From Bacillota bacterium (GTDB taxonomy: Bacteria; Bacillota; Clostridia; Lachnospirales; CAG-274), in contig JAGAHK010000200.1 of assembly GCA_017627115.1 (NCBI GenBank), forward strand, positions 1-11,092: DNA of 11,092 bases, read 5' to 3'. Under the pieces are notes generated by a model. That model worked only from the letters and a program-made list of their open reading frames with translations, ran no database searches and had not been told where the DNA came from. Shown here one piece after another: positions 7,519-11,092 of this stretch (the first letter of the stretch is position 1; each line of letters starts with the position of its first letter). The translations under genes were made by a program, and so were the position numbers.

Positions 7519-8010
7519 ATGTTTCAGATAAAAAGATCACCCTGGGTACTGCATTATGACGGCTCCAGCTGCAACGGCTGCGACATTGAAGTTTTAGCCT
7601 GCCTTACCCCCGTTTATGATGCCGAGCGTTTCGGCATAATAAACACAGGCGACCCCATGCAGGCGGACATCCTGCTTATCACGGGCGGTATAAACAGTCA
7701 AAATGCGGATGTTGTAAAACAGCTTTACGACCAGATGCCGCGCCCAAAAGTTGTTGTGGCGGTTGGTGTCTGCGCCTGCACGGGCGGTATTTTCAAGGAC
7801 TGTTACAATATCCTCGGCGGTGCGGATAAGGTGATACCCGTTGACATCTATGTGCCGGGCTGTGCGGCAAGACCGCAGGCAATAATCGACGGCATAGTGC
7901 AGGCTGTTGACCTTTTCCAGCGAAGGCTTGAAAAGCATAACGATTATATGAAAGAACACGCGCACGACAAGAACGACGCAAAGAATAAAAAAACGGGAAC
8001 GGAGGACTGA
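7519..8010 (+). CDS. echC: Ech hydrogenase subunit C, small subunit with proximal [4Fe-4S] cluster
   Basis: This is the NuoB-like small hydrogenase subunit, which passes electrons from EchF to the [NiFe] site of EchE on the cytoplasmic side. The protein has 163 residues. The four expected cluster ligands are Cys18 and Cys21 in SSCNGCDIEVL, Cys85 in GVCACTGGIF, and Cys115 in VPGCAARPQAIIDGI. As in other group 4 small subunits there is one cluster only and no Tat signal peptide. The C-terminus, from about residue 136, is an extra hydrophilic tail rich in Lys, Asp and His. ATG at 7519 is chosen because AAGGAG (7505-7510) lies eight bases before it; the in-frame ATG at 7513 is only two bases away from it, and a TTG at 7489 has no site. 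Confidence 0.95.
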   Translation: MFQIKRSPWVLHYDGSSCNGCDIEVLACLTPVYDAERFGIINTGDPMQADILLITGGINSQNADVVKQLYDQMPRPKVVVAVGVCACTGGIFKDCYNILGGADKVIPVDIYVPGCAARPQAIIDGIVQAVDLFQRRLEKHNDYMKEHAHDKNDAKNKKTGTED

Positions 8011-8013
8011 CAG

Positions 8014-8373
8014 ATGGCAGAATATATCAACAGGATAGAAGAGATAGACTATCACGACCTGCTTGAAAAGTCGATAGAGAAAAAAAGACAGGGCTACCGT
8101 TTGTCGCAGGCCTGCGCCGCATACTCGGGCGGCAAGCTTGAATTGAGCTATTCCTTTGCCGATGACGAGACTTTGGAGCTTGTTACTTTCCGCCTTGTCA
8201 TAGATAAGGAAACGGAGATAATAAGCCTGTCGGAAGTGATACCCTATGCAGCTTTCTACGAAAACGAGATGAAGGAACTTTTCGGCGTGAATATCCAGCT
8301 GATAGAGCCCGATTATAAGAACAAACTCTACAGGATAAACACCGAAACACCCTTTGTACCGAAAGGAGAATGA
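8014..8373 (+). CDS. echD: Ech hydrogenase subunit D, NuoC-like
   Basis: This hydrophilic subunit of 119 residues is homologous to the 30-kDa (NuoC) subunit of complex I. It carries no cofactor and helps hold the large and small subunits together. The family signature is YAAFYENEMKELFGV at 78-92, which corresponds to the NuoC pattern ExxExxDLFGI. The preceding strands (LELSYSFADD, LVTFRLVID) fit the NuoC fold. The protein is shorter than NuoC, as is normal for EchD. The start is set by GGAGG at 8001-8005, eight bases upstream and inside the end of echC; the gap between the two genes is three bases. Confidence 0.9.
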   Translation: MAEYINRIEEIDYHDLLEKSIEKKRQGYRLSQACAAYSGGKLELSYSFADDETLELVTFRLVIDKETEIISLSEVIPYAAFYENEMKELFGVNIQLIEPDYKNKLYRINTETPFVPKGE

Positions 8374-8379
8374 TCTGAT

Positions 8380-9459
8380 ATGAAAAAAAGAAGTATCGTA
8401 CCTTACGGTCCGCAGCATCCCGTGCTGCCTGAACCAATACATCTCGACCTTGTTATAGAGGATGAAAAAATAGTCGAGGCTATACCGTCCATCGGCTTTA
8501 TCCACCGCGGTCTTGAAAGCCTTGCAATGAAGCGCGATTTTAATCAGATGGTCTATGTTGCAGAGCGTGTATGCGGCATTTGCAGCTTTGGTCACGGCTT
8601 CGGATACTGCGAGGCAGTTGAGGATATAATGAAAGTTGAAGTACCCGACCGCGCAAAGTTTTTAAGAACCATATGGTTCGAGCTTTCGCGTATGCACAGC
8701 CATTTTCTCTGGCTTGGCTTGCTTGCGGACGGCTTCGGCTTTGAAAATCTGTTTTACCAATGCTGGAGAATACGCGAGAAAATACTTGATGTTCTTGAAC
8801 TTACCACAGGCGGCAGGGTCATCTTTTCCGTCAATAAGATCGGCGGTGTTATGAAAGACATTACGCCCGAAATGGCAGTCGCAATATCCGAAATGCTCAC
8901 TTCCGTTAAAAAGGAACTTAAGCAGATAGTGCCGATATTTATGGAGGACTACTCTGTCAGGTCGCGTCTTGAAGGTGTCGGCGTGCTAACAAAGGAGCAG
9001 GCGCACACACTTGGCTGTGCGGGTCCGTTTGCAAGGGCAAGCGGCATTGGTGCGGATATGCGTACACTTGGCTATGGTGCATATAAGGAACTTGATTTTG
9101 AGATAATAACAAGCGATAAGGGCGACTGCTATGCGCGCTGTGATGTGCGTATACGCGAGATATTCCAGTCTATAGACCTTATCAGACAGGCGCTTGACAA
9201 ACTGCCCGAGGGCGAGCTTGCCGCAGCAGTAAAGGGCAACCCGAACGGGGAAAGCTTTATCCGTATAGAGCAGCCGCGCGGCGAGGCGGTTTATTATGTA
9301 AAGGCAAACGGCAGTCCTCACCTTGACAGAATGAGAGTGCGCACACCTACCTTCGCAAACCTTGCGGGCTTGTGCGAGACCTTAAAGGGTGCGGATTATG
9401 CCGATGTCGGTCTGCTTATACTTACTATTGACCCTTGTATAAGCTGTACCGAAAGATAA
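8380..9459 (+). CDS. echE: Ech [NiFe] hydrogenase large subunit E
   Basis: This is the catalytic subunit that holds the [NiFe] centre, where protons are reduced to H2 (or the reverse). The protein has 359 residues. Both nickel-binding motifs are intact: RVCGICSFGH (63-72, with Cys65 and Cys68) and DPCISC (351-356, with Cys353 and Cys356). This separates it from NuoD of complex I, which lacks these cysteines. Other conserved parts are YGPQHPVLPEP (9-19), IGFIHRGLE (38-46), ELSRMHSHFLWLG (101-113), GCAGPFARASG (212-222) and YARCDVRIREI (251-261). The chain ends three residues after the last cysteine (TER), so there is no C-terminal peptide to be cut off, as reported for EchE and CooH. AAGGAG at 8363-8368 lies eleven bases upstream, a slightly long spacing, just before the echD stop. 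Confidence 0.97.
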   Translation: MKKRSIVPYGPQHPVLPEPIHLDLVIEDEKIVEAIPSIGFIHRGLESLAMKRDFNQMVYVAERVCGICSFGHGFGYCEAVEDIMKVEVPDRAKFLRTIWFELSRMHSHFLWLGLLADGFGFENLFYQCWRIREKILDVLELTTGGRVIFSVNKIGGVMKDITPEMAVAISEMLTSVKKELKQIVPIFMEDYSVRSRLEGVGVLTKEQAHTLGCAGPFARASGIGADMRTLGYGAYKELDFEIITSDKGDCYARCDVRIREIFQSIDLIRQALDKLPEGELAAAVKGNPNGESFIRIEQPRGEAVYYVKANGSPHLDRMRVRTPTFANLAGLCETLKGADYADVGLLILTIDPCISCTER

Positions 9460-9490
9460 GAGTGAATAAGACAGAAAGGTCAGGATTGAT

Positions 9491-9955
9491 ATGGCTGTAA
9501 TGAATTTTATACCAACGGCGCTTAAAAATCTTTTAAAGCCGCCCGTCACAACATCGTATCCCTTTGAGCCTGCCGAATATCCCGAGCGTTCAAGAGGACA
9601 TATAAGCATAGAGATAGATAACTGCATAGGCTGCGGTATGTGTACGCGCGCCTGTCCTCTTGGTGCTTTAAAGGTAGATAAAAACGCAGGCACATGGGAA
9701 ATAGACCGCTTCGACTGTGTTGTATGCGGCTACTGTGTTGAAAAATGCCCCAAAAAATGCCTTTTCGTTCAGCCCGGCTATCAGACACCGGGTGGTGAAA
9801 AGACCCCGTCTTTCTACCAAAAATCGCCCGAGGTGCTTGCCGCAGAGGAAGAAAAACGCAAAGAAGCAGCAAGAAAGGCAGCAGAGCTTAAAGCAAAGAA
9901 AGAGGCTGAAGCAAAGGCAGCACAGACCGCAGAAAATGCGGATAAAAAGGACTGA
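9491..9955 (+). CDS. echF: Ech hydrogenase subunit F, two-[4Fe-4S] ferredoxin-like
   Basis: This polyferredoxin subunit is the likely entry point for electrons from soluble reduced ferredoxin. The protein has 154 residues, with two classical cluster motifs: Cys45, Cys48, Cys51, Cys55 (CIGCGMCTRACP) and Cys76, Cys79, Cys82, Cys86 (CVVCGYCVEKCP). The N-terminal part with PPVTTSYPFEP and RSRGHISIEID resembles NuoI/EchF proteins. From about residue 113 a highly charged Lys/Glu/Ala tail runs to the end, predicted as one long helix and not part of the ferredoxin fold. AGGA (9482-9485) or AAAGG (9475-9479) can serve as ribosome binding site. The gap after echE is 31 bases and to hypC four bases. Confidence 0.95.
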   Translation: MAVMNFIPTALKNLLKPPVTTSYPFEPAEYPERSRGHISIEIDNCIGCGMCTRACPLGALKVDKNAGTWEIDRFDCVVCGYCVEKCPKKCLFVQPGYQTPGGEKTPSFYQKSPEVLAAEEEKRKEAARKAAELKAKKEAEAKAAQTAENADKKD

Positions 9956-9959
9956 TATC

Positions 9960-10178
9960 ATGTGCGTTGCAATTATGGGCAGGGTAGCGGAGCTTGATGA
10001 AAAAAACGCCGTAGTGGACTACCACGGCGCAAAAATCAAGGCAAGGCGCGACCTTGTGAATGTAAATATCGGCGATAAAGTCCTCGTCCATGCAGGCTGT
10101 ATAATTCAAAAAGTAAGCGATGAAGACAGCTGCCTGATGGATGAGATGAATGAGCTGATGCGTGAAATGAATATGTGA
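9960..10178 (+). CDS. hypC: Hydrogenase maturation chaperone HypC
   Basis: HypC works with HypD to carry the Fe(CN)2CO unit and hands it to the precursor of the hydrogenase large subunit, here presumably EchE. The protein has 72 residues. The essential Cys2 is present in the N-terminal MCVAIMGRV, and the small beta-barrel pattern continues with AVVDYHGAKIKARRDLV, VNIGDKVLVHAGCIIQKV and a helical end ELMREM. Two positions differ from the usual pattern: Met6 stands where proline is expected (MCxAxPGxV), and GCII stands where GFAI is common. ATG at 9960 is chosen because the protein must begin with Met-Cys; AAAGGA (9946-9951) lies eight bases upstream. An in-frame reading from 9717 would only overlap echF. 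It is the last gene of the operon, and no other hyp gene is in the window. Confidence 0.93.
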   Translation: MCVAIMGRVAELDEKNAVVDYHGAKIKARRDLVNVNIGDKVLVHAGCIIQKVSDEDSCLMDEMNELMREMNM

Positions 10179-10189
10179 AATGATAATAC

Positions 10190-10218
10190 AAAAGCTGTCG
10201 CTTAATGCGGCAGCTTTT
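10190..10218. terminator. Shared bidirectional terminator between hypC and the glycosyltransferase
   Basis: A twelve-pair stem, 10190-10201 with 10207-10218, has one G-T wobble and the loop TTAAT. The A-run at one end and T-run at the other make it work in principle in both directions, serving the ech operon on the plus strand and the convergent glycosyltransferase on the minus strand. The stop codon of the minus-strand gene (10202-10204) lies in the loop, so one arm is coding sequence. Confidence 0.8.
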
Positions 10219-11092
10219 CTTCGTCTAAAAATTCTTTTATTACATATTTCGGTCTGTGTTTTACTTCGGAATATATCTTGCCTATGTATTCGCCTATTAT
10301 CCCGAGACAGAATATCTGTATGCCGCTTGTGAGCAGTACCGTACAGATAAGGCTTGGCCAGCCCCAATCATAATTGCCTATGCCGAGCAGTTTGGATACG
10401 ACTATTTCCAAAAGAACCAAAAAACTGATTATCGAAATCGTTACACCGAGTGTTGTTATTATCCTTAACGGCTTAACACTGAAAGATGTTACGGCATTAA
10501 GCGCAAAAGTACGCATCTTTTTGAGAGGATATTTGCTTTCGCCCGCAAAACGCTCCGTTCTTGCGTAATATACGTTGGAACTCTGAAAGCCGATAAGCGG
10601 CATTATACCGCGCAGGAAAAGGTTGTATTCGTCAAAATCCTCAAGGCTGTCAAGCACGCGCTTGCTCATAAGGCGAAAATCGGCATGGTTGTAGACCACT
10701 TCCACACCCAGAAACTTCATAAACTTGTAGAAAAACTGCGCCGTGTTGCGCTTGAACCAAGTGTCGGTCTCTCGTGAATCGCGTACACCGTAAACGATGT
10801 CATTCCCCTTTTTGTATTCTTCGACCATTTTATCTATGGCGTTTATATCGTCCTGTAAGTCGGCATCCATAGAAATTGCAATATCACAGTATTTTTTTGC
10901 AGTCATAAGTCCCGAAAGCACGGCATTCTGATGTCCGAAATTGCGCGAAAGACAAAGCCCTGTGAATATTTCGTCACTTTCGTGCAGGGAGCATATTATC
11001 TGCCACGTTTTATCCGTTGAACCGTCATTTACAAACATTACCTTGCTTTTTGGCGATATTTGCTTCGTTTCTATAAGATAGGTGTATTTTTC
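10202..11092 (-). CDS. Family 2 glycosyltransferase, GtrB/DPM-like, 5' end cut by the window
   Basis: This membrane-associated enzyme probably transfers a sugar from a nucleotide donor to a polyprenyl phosphate for cell-surface glycan or teichoic acid decoration; donor and acceptor are not visible. 296 residues lie in the window and the frame stays open to the edge, so the first Met inside it (at 11038) is internal: the preceding codons read SPKSKV and lead into the GT-A motif MFVNDGSTDKTW. Further motifs are LSRNFGHQNAVLSG, the metal-binding DAD in MDADLQDD (codons near 10859-10867), HADFRLMSKRVLD, and GESKYPLKKM. Two C-terminal membrane helices follow, PLRIITTLGVTISIISF and the segment around SGIQIFCLGIIGEYIGK, ending in KHRPKYVIKE, typical of GtrB/YkcC/CsbB-like proteins. 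About 20 N-terminal residues are missing. Nothing links it to the hydrogenase. Confidence 0.92.
   Translation of the reverse strand, partial: EKYTYLIETKQISPKSKVMFVNDGSTDKTWQIICSLHESDEIFTGLCLSRNFGHQNAVLSGLMTAKKYCDIAISMDADLQDDINAIDKMVEEYKKGNDIVYGVRDSRETDTWFKRNTAQFFYKFMKFLGVEVVYNHADFRLMSKRVLDSLEDFDEYNLFLRGIMPLIGFQSSNVYYARTERFAGESKYPLKKMRTFALNAVTSFSVKPLRIITTLGVTISIISFLVLLEIVVSKLLGIGNYDWGWPSLICTVLLTSGIQIFCLGIIGEYIGKIYSEVKHRPKYVIKEFLDEEKLPH

Noticed and set aside
7594..8595. Open frame of 333 codons on the minus strand across echC, echD and echE
   Set aside because: It lies opposite three genes with clear family motifs, has no ribosome binding site and its translation shows no recognisable domain.
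3573..9955. Complex I (nuo) fragment
   Set aside because: EchE keeps all four nickel-binding cysteines, and nuoA, J, K, N, E, F and G are absent.
9717..9959. Upstream extension of hypC overlapping echF
   Set aside because: HypC needs Cys as residue 2, which fixes the start at 9960; the extension reads echF in another frame.
3573..10178. Formate hydrogenlyase or Mbh-type cluster
   Set aside because: There is no formate dehydrogenase gene and no Mrp-type small antiporter subunits; the six-subunit order matches Ech.
1..11092. CRISPR array, tRNA, rRNA, insertion sequence or prophage
   Set aside because: No regular repeat-spacer pattern, no structural RNA sequence and no transposase, integrase or phage gene was found on reading through.

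Overview
The window looks like a low-to-mid GC Gram-positive Clostridia chromosome, most likely an anaerobe of the Ruminococcus/Oscillospirales type. The grounds are AGGAGG-type ribosome binding sites, AT-rich spacers with sigma-A-like boxes, a eukaryote-like (IleS2-type) isoleucyl-tRNA synthetase, and a complete set of genes for an energy-converting [NiFe] hydrogenase. The genus is inferred; no marker gene here proves it.

Layout. (1) 79-3198, plus strand: ileS, a housekeeping gene with its own -10 box at the window edge. A structured 3' region follows, with two inverted repeats and then a rho-independent terminator ending near 3355. (2) 3356-3572: an AT-rich promoter region. (3) 3573-10178, plus strand: one tightly packed operon, echA-echB-orfX-orfY-echC-echD-echE-echF-hypC. 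The order is that of a group 4 (Ech) hydrogenase, broken only by two unrecognised single-pass membrane protein genes between echB and echC. (4) 10190-10218: a hairpin shared as terminator by the convergent hypC and a glycosyltransferase. (5) 10202-11092, minus strand: a family 2 glycosyltransferase of the GtrB/DPM type, cut by the window end.

How it works together. EchF (two [4Fe-4S] clusters) should accept electrons from reduced ferredoxin and pass them through the proximal cluster of EchC to the [NiFe] site of EchE, which makes H2 from protons. EchD is the NuoC-like linker. EchA (NuoL-like) and EchB (NuoH-like) form the membrane arm that converts the energy released into an ion gradient. 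The reaction is reversible. HypC is a maturation chaperone for the Fe(CN)2CO unit of the active site. EchE ends directly after its second CxxC motif, so no maturation protease should be needed. The other hyp genes must lie elsewhere.

The least explained part is the orfX/orfY pair (6366-7488). Both encode an N-terminal membrane anchor and a similar exported domain, and both sit inside the hydrogenase operon with operon-like spacing. They are the best candidates here for something undescribed.
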